Below are positions 8,737 to 16,538 of a stretch of DNA of 64,000 nt, piece by piece. The stretch is from Candidatus Aminicenantes bacterium UBA6228 (GTDB lineage Bacteria; Acidobacteriota; Aminicenantia; Aminicenantales; Saccharicenantaceae): the NCBI GenBank assembly GCA_002441005.1, contig DJWO01000011.1, positions 103,418 to 167,417 on the forward strand. Direction: 5' to 3'. Under the pieces are notes generated by a model, which had not been told where the DNA came from, did no database searches, and saw only the letters and a program-made list of their open reading frames with translations. The position numbers and the translations under genes are program-made. Position 1 is the stretch's first letter; each line of letters opens with the position of its first letter.

Positions 8737-9132
8737 ATGACAAAACAAGGATTAAAATCAACCGAAAAATTACTCTCGGCTCTGGGCGAGTCCAGCCGTC
8801 TGCGTATTTTAATGATACTCAAAACCAGAGAGCTGACGGTCAGTGACATCCGGGAAATTCTCGGGCTATCTTTTTCGACTGTTTCCAGACACCTTTTTCT
8901 TCTCCGGGAGGCAGGCCTGGTGAATTCAGTCAAAGACGGGAAATGGGTTAAGTATAGCTTCAATCCAGAATGGCCAGCCGCTGTCCAGGGCTGCCTGTCC
9001 CTGATCCTGGAGCAGCTTTCCTCTGATCCTATAATTCAACAGGATAAAAAGAAGGTGGCTAAACTTAAAAAATATAAAACGGGTCAGAAGATCAGAAAGT
9101 CAGAGACTAAAATCAGATACTGGTTGGCCTGA
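8737..9132 (+). CDS. ArsR-family winged-helix transcriptional regulator
   Basis: Small DNA-binding repressor-type protein, 131 residues. The winged helix-turn-helix covers roughly residues 8-80: LLSALGESSRLRILMILKTRELTVSDI, recognition helix LSFSTVSRHLFLLREAGLV, then the wing SVKDGKWVKYSF. The alpha-3 metal-binding cysteines of ArsR/SmtB (ELCVCDL type) are absent, so it probably does not sense metal at that site. The C-terminal 40 residues are lysine-rich and fit no domain I recognise. It is divergent from tldD-pmbA, which makes that operon, or itself, the likely target; this is inference. Confidence 0.85.
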   Translation: MTKQGLKSTEKLLSALGESSRLRILMILKTRELTVSDIREILGLSFSTVSRHLFLLREAGLVNSVKDGKWVKYSFNPEWPAAVQGCLSLILEQLSSDPIIQQDKKKVAKLKKYKTGQKIRKSETKIRYWLA

Positions 9133-9165
9133 AAGCCGGAGGCAGCTAAACAGCTTTATTCAGGC

Positions 9166-10569
9166 CTAATCTAAATCAGCTTCGTCGAGATAGGCAGGAG
9201 TCCTGGTTGACCAGCCGGTTTTTCCTGCAATCTCTTTTGAAAAGGTTTCCAGGACTTCTTTTTCACCGTGGACCAGAAAAAGCTGGTGCGGCGGCTGGTC
9301 AAAATAGCTCAGCCATTTGATCAGCTGTTTATGATCGGCATGGGCAGAAAAACCCTGGATCTGTTCGATATTAGCTTTAACCGGATAGTTCTGGCCGTAG
9401 ATCCGGACCGGCGACTGACCTTCCAGAATTTGCCGCCCCATGGTTCCTTTAGCCTGATAACCGACGAACAAAATGGTTGATTCCCGCCGGTTAATATTAT
9501 TAACCAGGTGCTGTTTAATGCGGCCCCCGGTACACATCCCTGAACCGGCCATAATAATCGCCGGTGTTTTCATCTTGGCTATGGCCTGTGAATCCCGGAA
9601 GTCACGGATTAACTTGAGACCGGGGAACTCAAACGGGTTTTGGCCGGAAGTAAAAAGATGCCTGGCCTCGGCATCGAGACTGTCGAGATGATGGCTGAAA
9701 ACATCAGTGACATTGATCGCCATAGGGCTGTCCAGAAAAACCGGTACAGTCGGTGTTTTGCCTTTTCTCACCAGGTTGTTCAAATGGTACATAAGTTCCT
9801 GAGCACGTTCGATAGCAAAAGTCGGGATAATCAGATTGCCCTTCTGCCTGATCGTCCGGTTGATAATTTCAGCCAGCCTGTCCGGTATCTGGCCCGTTTC
9901 TTCATGATCCCGGTCACCATAAGTTGATTCGAGAAAGATATAATCTGCCTGATGAAAGATTTCAGGGTCACGCACCAGGGGTTTTCCCCATTGCCCCAGG
10001 TCACCGGAATAAATCAGGCGGCGCTGCGATCCATTATTGCCGGCTAAAATCTCTACTATAGCCGAGCCGATAATATGTCCGGCCTCATGAAAAATGACTT
10101 TTATCCCGGACCCCAGGTCAATTTCCTGTTGATAATCAACTGGCTCAATGAGTGGCAAGACTCTATCGACCTCAGCCGCAGTGTAAAGAGGCACTTCCGG
10201 ATGAGGGCCTCTCCGCCCTTCCCTTTCATGACGTTTTCTTTTTAACTCAGCGTCTTCTTCCTGGAGCTTGGCGGCGTCATAAAGAACAATAGGCAGAAGT
10301 TCGGCAGTTGGTGGTGTACAGATGATTTTTCCCCGGAAGCCTTCTTTAACCATTTTGGGAATAAGGCCGCTATGATCGAGGTGGGCATGAGTTAAAAGCA
10401 GATAATCAACTTTGTCCAGAGGAACCGGAAAAGGCTGCCAGTTTCGTCCAAGATATTCCCTTTCCTGATAAAGGCCGCCATCAACTAAAAAATTCAAACC
10501 ATTGGAAGAAAGATGATAACAGGAGCCAGTGACTTGAGAAGCTGCTCCAAGGAATTTAATTTTAACCAT
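9166..10569 (-). CDS. MBL-fold beta-CASP RNA exonuclease-like protein (YSH1/CPSF73 type)
   Basis: Metallo-beta-lactamase-fold nuclease of the beta-CASP group, expected to act on RNA in the cytosol. The metal site HAHLDH is at residues 61-66, with later ligands in EAGHIIGS (His) and YSGDLG (Asp). The beta-CASP part carries FLESTYGDRDHE, IPTFAIERAQEL, MAGSGMCTGGRI and FSAHADHKQL, and near the C-terminus LVHGEKE gives the last His. Length of 467 residues is normal. Its ATG shares one base with the stop codon of the preceding membrane-protein gene (TAATG), which implies translational coupling. Confidence 0.9.
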   Translation of the reverse strand: MVKIKFLGAASQVTGSCYHLSSNGLNFLVDGGLYQEREYLGRNWQPFPVPLDKVDYLLLTHAHLDHSGLIPKMVKEGFRGKIICTPPTAELLPIVLYDAAKLQEEDAELKRKRHEREGRRGPHPEVPLYTAAEVDRVLPLIEPVDYQQEIDLGSGIKVIFHEAGHIIGSAIVEILAGNNGSQRRLIYSGDLGQWGKPLVRDPEIFHQADYIFLESTYGDRDHEETGQIPDRLAEIINRTIRQKGNLIIPTFAIERAQELMYHLNNLVRKGKTPTVPVFLDSPMAINVTDVFSHHLDSLDAEARHLFTSGQNPFEFPGLKLIRDFRDSQAIAKMKTPAIIMAGSGMCTGGRIKQHLVNNINRRESTILFVGYQAKGTMGRQILEGQSPVRIYGQNYPVKANIEQIQGFSAHADHKQLIKWLSYFDQPPHQLFLVHGEKEVLETFSKEIAGKTGWSTRTPAYLDEADLD

Positions 10570-11432
10570 TAACTCCCCTTTCTGGCTGAAAAGTAGCTGG
10601 CTTCAACTCCGATCAAAACCTGCCTGGCCAGCAGCCGGAATAAAATATAAGCCTGGCTGAGAATAATTATGATCAAAAGACCAGCCGGGCTGGTTGGAGA
10701 CAAGAGCTTGACCAGCAGCAACCAGCCGGCTGAGATTAGAATGACGGCCAGTCCGATGAGCAGGTACAGGCTCCAGAGACGGAAAAAATGGCGGTGGAGA
10801 AAACGAAGAGTTGAAAGATAAGCGGCCATTGCTCTTTTTGACTCGCCGACCACGAAGATTCTCACCAGATCAAGCACCAGCCTGAAGGCCGTCCAGAGTA
10901 GTGCCAGCAACAAGACGGTCAGCCAGCTGGCCAGAATGACCGGCCATTCGGTTACCGCCCGGGCTGACCACAGCTTTAGCGGGGCTGACAATAACCTGAA
11001 GACCAGAAAAAATATCAACAAAAAAGGAATAAAGATAATAAGAGACAGAAGAAATTGCCAGAAGTGCCGGCAGCCATCAACCAGAAAATCTCTAAATGAA
11101 ACTCTAGCCTCAGGACTTAGCATTTGGCCAAAAAGCCCGCCACTAAGAAAAACAGACAGCAAGGCTGAAAACAAAAGCATGATGATGATAAAAACCGAAT
11201 AGGAAGCTAAGAGATTCTGGTTAGCCAGGAAAATCTCGATCAGGTTCAGCTCAAAAGGCAGGAGAGGCTTTTCTGTCCAGGCTAAGTGGCCCAGGTTGGC
11301 CCTGACTTCATAACTGACCGGCACGATGATGATCAAGGAGATGATGAACATAATCAGCCAGAGATAGAGGGACAGCTTAAATTTAGAGATAGCCCGATTA
11401 AATCCAAATTTGAGGAAATTAGCCGAAATCAT
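10569..11432 (-). CDS. Multi-pass membrane protein, function unknown
   Basis: A 287-residue hydrophobic protein with about six predicted membrane segments: near residues 20-42, 75-100, 123-147, 163-185, 217-240 and 247-268. Basic, arginine-containing loops lie between them. The pattern resembles uncharacterised bacterial DUF-type membrane proteins related to DUF975/glycerophosphodiesterase-associated membrane domains, but I cannot assign a family with confidence. A good Shine-Dalgarno (AAAGGAGAG) precedes the ATG. It lies 17 bp after the M1 peptidase gene and is coupled to the downstream beta-CASP nuclease by a one-base overlap. Confidence 0.75.
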   Translation of the reverse strand: MISANFLKFGFNRAISKFKLSLYLWLIMFIISLIIIVPVSYEVRANLGHLAWTEKPLLPFELNLIEIFLANQNLLASYSVFIIIMLLFSALLSVFLSGGLFGQMLSPEARVSFRDFLVDGCRHFWQFLLSLIIFIPFLLIFFLVFRLLSAPLKLWSARAVTEWPVILASWLTVLLLALLWTAFRLVLDLVRIFVVGESKRAMAAYLSTLRFLHRHFFRLWSLYLLIGLAVILISAGWLLLVKLLSPTSPAGLLIIIILSQAYILFRLLARQVLIGVEASYFSARKGS

Positions 11433-11448
11433 CCGACTCTCCTTTCCA

Positions 11449-13551
11449 TCATAGCCAGCTAAAACAGGTTACCAGGACATTCTGGACCAGCCAGAGTAAA
11501 TTAGCGGTAACACTCAGAATCCTGATCCCCGGACCATGGCGGGAATAACTGTTATTAGACAGATTAGTATCTACCAGCCACAGGCCTTCAGGATCGAGCC
11601 AGGCCCGTTTTATTTTTACCGGTTTTTCAAAATAGAAGCGGTGCCAGCGGCTCTGGCCGTCCCATTCCCTCCACTCAGTACTGCCGTCTTCAAACTCTAT
11701 CTTTAATTTAAGGGCGAAACCAGAGCCGGGCTTAGCTTCCCCATAACGTCTCAGAGTAATGACTGCTTGATAAATCTTCTCTTTTTCCAGGACAGGCTTC
11801 CTTCCAGCAGAGGCCTTAGCCTGATTTTGAGTTTTAACTGGCAGGTCATCAAACTCTCCCCGATATTCATGAGGTTTGAGTTTCGTCTCGACAGAGCTGA
11901 TGGCATAATCAAAATCTTTAGCCTGATAGAAAAATTCCTGGAAAAACCAGTTTAAATCCTGACCCGAGACCTCATTTACTACCTGGATAAAATCTTCAGT
12001 CCGCGGATGCCGGAAGCGATATCTCTGGTGATAAGTCCGCATTATCCTGGCCCAGATTTTTTCACCTAATAATCTTTCCAGAGTGTAGAGAGAAGTGGCT
12101 GCCCGGTAATAGACATTGAGCGAATAACTGCCTGAATTATAGAATTTCCAGGAAGGGGTGATGATTGGATCAAGTTTAGTCACCGGAACAGAAATAGTTC
12201 TGGCCAATTGCCAGTCATAAACAGCGGGCGTCTTAATCAACCAGCCCAGGGGCAGGCCGTTTATTTTCAAGGGAAGCTGGCCAGCCCCGTAAGCAACTGC
12301 CGAGACCTTTGAAGTCGAATAGGTATTAATCCCTTCATCCAGCCAGGCTTCTTCAAACTCATTGCTGGCAACCAGCCCGTACCAGTAATTATGGCCGAAT
12401 TCATGGATAATTACCCCTTCAGGAGAAAGAACATTCTTTTCCAGGATGACCGAGGTCCCGGCCGTGAAAAGAGTTGGATATTCCATGCCCCCGCTACCGG
12501 TCCGGAATGGCGGATCGACCATGGTGATTGTCTGGTAAGGATAAGGACCATACCAGAGGCCATAATACTTTATAGCCGCTCGTAAAGCCCGAAAATGTCG
12601 CTCAACCTGATTTTTATGCTGCTTTTCGATGAGAAGGATCATCCGGACATCAGGCAGCTTGATGTCTTGAACAGTCAGTCCGAGAAGCCCGGCTATCTGC
12701 TGATATTCCTCTGGAGTAACCTCCTCTTCCCCTTTAAACCAGCGCTCAATTTTGATAAACCGTGGCGAAGCTGTCCAGGCAAAATCGTGAATGTTTTCCT
12801 GAGCATAAGTGTAGGTGGCCCGACCGGCGGCCAGATCTTCGGTCTTCTCGACTTCCTGTCCGCAGGCTCCAACCACGAAGTCCTTCGGAACGGTAATTTT
12901 CACCTTGAAATCTGCAAAATCTGCATAAAATTCAGAATTAAGATGGTATTCATGGCAATTCCAGCCACGCCCTTCTTCATAAACACCTGGTTTTGGAAAC
13001 CACTGGGAGATAAAAAATCCATCCTGGAAGTAACCAGTCCGCAGTCCGTTTTTTGGCACTTTGGCTTGAAAGTCAATATTCAAGGTCAGTGATTGCCCTG
13101 GAGCCACCGGCTGGGGCAAAACTACCCGCAGGACGGTTTGATCATCAGGGTTAGGCGGCTCATCGGGACTGATAAAATCCGCTGCCGGCAGCAGATCCTG
13201 CCCGTCAGAGGTAGTCAGGGAAGTTATTTTTATCCAGCCCCATTCGCCCTTTTCTGCCTTGAATCTTTTAAATAATTTTTCCCGGCTGGCTTCCTTAGCC
13301 AGAGTCGAGAGTTCATTTTTAAAAGCATTCCAGTATAGATGAAGATGAATGTCTGGCACATAGTCATGGCTAAGATTTGTCCAGACAATAGTTTCTTTAG
13401 CTTGCAGGCTGGCGGTTTCAGGCAGAAGCTCAACCGCCAGCTTATAGATTACCGGGCGTTCCTGGGCCAGGCCAGGAATAATGCCCGGGAATAGAAGTAT
13501 GGAGATAAATAAACAGGCCGCTAACATTTTTGACTTGTTTCTTTTTTTCAT
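11449..13551 (-). CDS. Secreted M1-family aminopeptidase
   Basis: Zinc aminopeptidase of the gluzincin M1 family. Residues 1-29 form a signal peptide (MKKRNKSK, hydrophobic core, ending near LAQE). The N-terminal beta-domain is followed by an exopeptidase motif of the form SGGMEYPTLF (GxMEN family position) and the zinc site HEFGH with the third ligand Glu 19 residues later in WLDEG (HExxH-x18-E). The C-terminal 25 residues are hydrophobic (NLLWLVQNVLV) and could anchor the protein in a membrane, which is unusual. At 700 residues it matches the group of secreted bacterial M1 enzymes lacking the full C-terminal helical domain. First gene of the run leading to the membrane protein and nuclease. 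Confidence 0.93.
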   Translation of the reverse strand: MKKRNKSKMLAACLFISILLFPGIIPGLAQERPVIYKLAVELLPETASLQAKETIVWTNLSHDYVPDIHLHLYWNAFKNELSTLAKEASREKLFKRFKAEKGEWGWIKITSLTTSDGQDLLPAADFISPDEPPNPDDQTVLRVVLPQPVAPGQSLTLNIDFQAKVPKNGLRTGYFQDGFFISQWFPKPGVYEEGRGWNCHEYHLNSEFYADFADFKVKITVPKDFVVGACGQEVEKTEDLAAGRATYTYAQENIHDFAWTASPRFIKIERWFKGEEEVTPEEYQQIAGLLGLTVQDIKLPDVRMILLIEKQHKNQVERHFRALRAAIKYYGLWYGPYPYQTITMVDPPFRTGSGGMEYPTLFTAGTSVILEKNVLSPEGVIIHEFGHNYWYGLVASNEFEEAWLDEGINTYSTSKVSAVAYGAGQLPLKINGLPLGWLIKTPAVYDWQLARTISVPVTKLDPIITPSWKFYNSGSYSLNVYYRAATSLYTLERLLGEKIWARIMRTYHQRYRFRHPRTEDFIQVVNEVSGQDLNWFFQEFFYQAKDFDYAISSVETKLKPHEYRGEFDDLPVKTQNQAKASAGRKPVLEKEKIYQAVITLRRYGEAKPGSGFALKLKIEFEDGSTEWREWDGQSRWHRFYFEKPVKIKRAWLDPEGLWLVDTNLSNNSYSRHGPGIRILSVTANLLWLVQNVLVTCFSWL

Positions 13552-13668
13552 CTAAACCTCACTTCAATGCCTGACCTATTCCATCAAAGCCGATATAAAA
13601 TCAGGCCAGGCTTGATAGCCAACATCTGATAATTAGGGGCTCTCAGACAAAGGCTGACCTTTCGTAAT

Positions 13669-14127
13669 TTACCTTTGATTTGATATCCATTCTTGCCAGT
13701 TGTGGCGTCGCGGGAAGAAGATAAACAGGACAGCCACTGAAATAATCAGAAGAACATAAAAATCACGGCTAAGCCCGGCCATTAAAAACAAAAAGAGGCC
13801 AAATAAAGCCGGCAGCTCACTCATGATAATCATAATAATTGAAGTCCGGTGAAGTTTATTTAACAGGGTTTCAGGCGTATCTCCCGGCCTCTTTTTGAGC
13901 AGAAATGATTGCAGCCATCTGGCCAGAATGATTGAGACAGCTGATAAGCCATAAAAAATATATCTTAGTGTCTGGTGATTGGCTAACGGCGAAAAACCGG
14001 AAAAGGGGGCCAGTTTGTTTCTGATCAATTCTTCCAGAGCAAAATATAAAACCAGGGCGCCAAAAACCGAATAGCCAATGGTGGCGGCAATCCGGTGTGT
14101 TCTCTTTATAACCTCTTCGAAGTCCAT
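13669..14127 (-). CDS. Small four-helix membrane protein, unknown function
   Basis: 152 residues, with four hydrophobic segments at about residues 14-33, 52-73, 96-118 and 122-140, separated by short charged loops (LLKKRPGDTPE; FFPRRHNWQEW). The N-terminal segment MDFEEVIKRTHRIAATIG looks amphipathic. The layout vaguely recalls subunit-c-like or DUF-type membrane proteins, but I do not recognise the family. The ATG has GGAGACGGAG just upstream and a promoter-like sequence about 20 bp before it, so it is probably a single-gene unit. Confidence 0.7.
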   Translation of the reverse strand: MDFEEVIKRTHRIAATIGYSVFGALVLYFALEELIRNKLAPFSGFSPLANHQTLRYIFYGLSAVSIILARWLQSFLLKKRPGDTPETLLNKLHRTSIIMIIMSELPALFGLFLFLMAGLSRDFYVLLIISVAVLFIFFPRRHNWQEWISNQR

Positions 14128-14144
14128 CTCCGTCTCCTGCTGTG

Positions 14145-14173
14145 ATTATATTGTTTTTGCTCAGGCTGGGCAA
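14145..14173 (-). promoter_or_regulatory. Candidate promoter for the four-helix membrane protein
   Basis: On the minus strand, TTGCCC (14168-14173) and a perfect TATAAT (14145-14150) are separated by 17 bp. The predicted start lies about 10-15 bases before the ATG at 14127. Confidence 0.5.
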
Positions 14174-14282
14174 ATAATATTTAGGCCCGGCAGTTACCTT
14201 AACATTTTCAGGACAATTTATTAGCAGGCACTCCCTTTATTTTTGGCCATGACCTGGACAGCCAGTTAGCTCTCTACCCTGA

Positions 14283-15494
14283 TCAGCTGACATAAAGCAA
14301 AAAACCCTTTAAATAATCACTTTCCGGGTGAAAGACACTGACCGGATGATCATAAGACTGGCGATGAGCAGTTAAAATTTTTACCTGACGGCCAGCCTCC
14401 AGAGCAGCTTGAAAAATTATCTTCTGAAATAATTCACGGCTAATATAATAAGAGCAGGAAAAAGTCAGCAGGAAACTATCTCTTTTCATCCTGGCCAGGG
14501 CCAGATAATTTAACCGTTGATAAGCCCGGCCGGCCTGTTTTTCATCTGCCTTTTTTTTGGCAAAAGCCGGTGGGTCAAGAATCACCAGATCATAAGCCAG
14601 CGACGATTGTTCAGCCAGGAAGTCAAACATATCCTGATTGATCAGCCTGAAGGAGGACTTTCCAAAACCATTGGTAATCATATTTTCTTTAGCCACTTCA
14701 AGGGCCTGAGAAGAATAATCTACCAGAGTCACCCCGGCCGCCTGACCTTTTAAGGCTGATAGGGCAAAACCGCCAGAATAGCTAAAGCCGTCCAGAATTT
14801 TTTTCCCGGCAGATATTTCTCTGACCAGCTTTCTCATTTCCCGCTGGTCGAGAAAAAGACCGGTTTTTTGAGCTCCGGTCAGATAAACTTTGAACTTAAT
14901 TCCCTCTTCATCTATTAAGATTGGTTCAGACAGGTGTCCGGTTAACAGCCCTTCCCGTTCCTTTAAGCCCTCTTCTTTTCTGGCTGGAATTAGAGACTTT
15001 TCATAAATAAACTGGGGCTGGGCCAGTTCAGATAAAAGTTGAATGATCAAAGGCTTGAGCTTCTCCATCCCCAGAGTCGAAATTTGAATGACCAGACCAG
15101 GACCATAACGATCCACGATGAGCCCGGGCAAGGAGTCACTTTCACCGTTGACCAGGCGGCAGGCTTCAGCCTGGCCATAAAGCTTTTTTCTCAGCTGGAG
15201 AGCTTCAGCCAGATTTCTTCGGAAAGCTTCTTCCGGCCGGGTCTGACCGAAGCTCACCAGCCGGCCGCTTAGAGAGCACTTTCGATTAAAATACCCATAA
15301 CCCAGAAGCCGGCCTTCGGCCGAATAGACTGGATAAAGGTTACCATCAGTAAAGCCAGGCGGAAAAGATTTTATGGCTCCAGAAAATAACCATTGATGGC
15401 GATTGACAATAGATTTTTCCCGCCCGGGTTTGAGGATTACCCCCACGGAGGTCTCCAATTGTTTCCCAGACGGCTGGTTGCCTGGCTTTTTCAT
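14283..15494 (-). CDS. rlmI: RlmI-type 23S rRNA (cytosine-C5) methyltransferase
   Basis: SAM-dependent methyltransferase; the E. coli RlmI homologue makes m5C1962 in 23S rRNA. An N-terminal PUA-like part (residues 15-90, VILKPGREKSIVNRHQWLFSGAI) precedes a linker with VNGESDSLPGLIVDRYG, typical of RlmI, and a Rossmann methyltransferase: LDGFSYSGGFALSALKG (motif I), VILDPPAFAKKK (motif IV) and the cysteine motif LTFSCSYYIS (motif VI). 403 residues is normal. The ATG has only a weak purine stretch upstream. Which cytosine is modified here is not shown by the sequence. Confidence 0.9.
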   Translation of the reverse strand: MKKPGNQPSGKQLETSVGVILKPGREKSIVNRHQWLFSGAIKSFPPGFTDGNLYPVYSAEGRLLGYGYFNRKCSLSGRLVSFGQTRPEEAFRRNLAEALQLRKKLYGQAEACRLVNGESDSLPGLIVDRYGPGLVIQISTLGMEKLKPLIIQLLSELAQPQFIYEKSLIPARKEEGLKEREGLLTGHLSEPILIDEEGIKFKVYLTGAQKTGLFLDQREMRKLVREISAGKKILDGFSYSGGFALSALKGQAAGVTLVDYSSQALEVAKENMITNGFGKSSFRLINQDMFDFLAEQSSLAYDLVILDPPAFAKKKADEKQAGRAYQRLNYLALARMKRDSFLLTFSCSYYISRELFQKIIFQAALEAGRQVKILTAHRQSYDHPVSVFHPESDYLKGFLLYVS

Positions 15495-15612
15495 GTTACT
15501 TTTAACTAATTCTGCTCCAAGCTGTTCGCACTGTCAACTTGAATCTCTGCCATGTTATTTACAGTTGAAAAGTGAACAGTTGATGAGGCATTCCATGTAT
15601 AGGAGGAATACG

Positions 15613-15642
15613 ATGGTGGTTGTCAATCCAGCTGAATGCTGA
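15613..15642 (+). other. Nine-codon mini-ORF with a strong Shine-Dalgarno
   Basis: AGGAGG at 15601-15606 stands six bases before an ATG that opens a complete reading frame MVVVNPAEC, ending TGA at 15640-15642. It lies 51 bp upstream of the CBM9-like gene on the same strand. Two copies of ACAGTTGA (15561-15568 and 15576-15583, 15-bp period) lie just before it. It could be a leader peptide, or a remnant of a longer gene; a chance site is also possible. Confidence 0.3.
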
Positions 15643-15693
15643 TAGAATTTGGAAAGATTAGCGACCTCAAAGTTTTATAATTAAAGAAGAAAG

Positions 15694-16515
15694 ATGGCAG
15701 ACATTAGAACCAGCGCAATAAAACCTGGGACATATTACTGTTACCAGACTTCATCACCGCTTGAGATTAATGGCGACCTCGACAAACCAGCCTGGAAAAA
15801 GGCCAGGAAGTCCCGGAGATTGGTAGATCTGGTTACAGGCCAGCCCGCTTTTTTTGAGACCAGGATAGCTGCCCTGGCCGATAACCATTATTTTTATTTA
15901 GCTTTCTGGCTGGAAGAACCTGACCTTCAGGCTCATTTAACGGAGAGGGATTCATTCCTCTGGCTGGAAAATGATGTCGAAGTCTTCCTGGCCGGTCCTA
16001 ACTGTTATTATGAGCTTCAGGTCAATGCTCTGGGAACCATCTATGAAGTTTTTTATATCTGGCAGGACGCTCTTAAACCTGGTAGCTTTTTTGACCGCCC
16101 TGAGTTTGATTTGACCAGGCGGAAAGTTGATGTCCTGGGCGGCTTTCAGGATAGCAGCCGTTATGGGCGTCATCCGCGAGGCCGGCGATGGGCTTTTATG
16201 GACTGGGATTTTCCCGGCTTAAAATGGGCTGTAAAACTTGACGGCAGTCTCAATGATTCATCTGATGTTGACCGGGGCTGGACAGTTGAACTGGCCTTTC
16301 CCTGGTCTGGTCTGGAGCTGCTGGCTGAAGGCCGTCCCCTGCCGCCTGGTAATGGTCAGACCTGGCTGATGAACTTTTTCCGGTTTGAAGCAATGGAGGT
16401 TAACGGCCGGAAGATTGAGCCTTCGATCGGCTGGTCACTAAGTCCTCACGGAGTTTATGACTCGCATCAACCTGAGCTTTTTGCCAGGATTGTTTTTAAG
16501 AAAGACACAATTTAA
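15694..16515 (+). CDS. CBM9-like carbohydrate-binding protein
   Basis: Protein of 273 residues with the family 9 carbohydrate-binding/DOMON-like fold seen in putative sugar-binding proteins: GDLDKPAWKKARKSRRLVD, then WLENDVEVFLAG, ALGTIYEVFY and WTVELAFPWSGLELL, in the usual order. There is no signal peptide and no catalytic domain, so the protein looks cytosolic, which is unlike most CBM9-containing enzymes. It ends 23 bp before glgA, suggesting co-transcription and a role near glycogen or another glucan. That role is inference. A TATAAT at 15676-15681 precedes it without a good -35 match; a purine-rich AAAGAAGAAAG leads the ATG. Confidence 0.8.
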   Translation: MADIRTSAIKPGTYYCYQTSSPLEINGDLDKPAWKKARKSRRLVDLVTGQPAFFETRIAALADNHYFYLAFWLEEPDLQAHLTERDSFLWLENDVEVFLAGPNCYYELQVNALGTIYEVFYIWQDALKPGSFFDRPEFDLTRRKVDVLGGFQDSSRYGRHPRGRRWAFMDWDFPGLKWAVKLDGSLNDSSDVDRGWTVELAFPWSGLELLAEGRPLPPGNGQTWLMNFFRFEAMEVNGRKIEPSIGWSLSPHGVYDSHQPELFARIVFKKDTI

Positions 16516-16538
16516 ATCCTAAATCCCGAGGTTAAATC

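Noticed and set aside
12595..13092. 165-residue plus-strand frame within the M1 peptidase gene
   Set aside because: Antisense shadow of a strongly recognisable peptidase, with no ribosome site and no domain.
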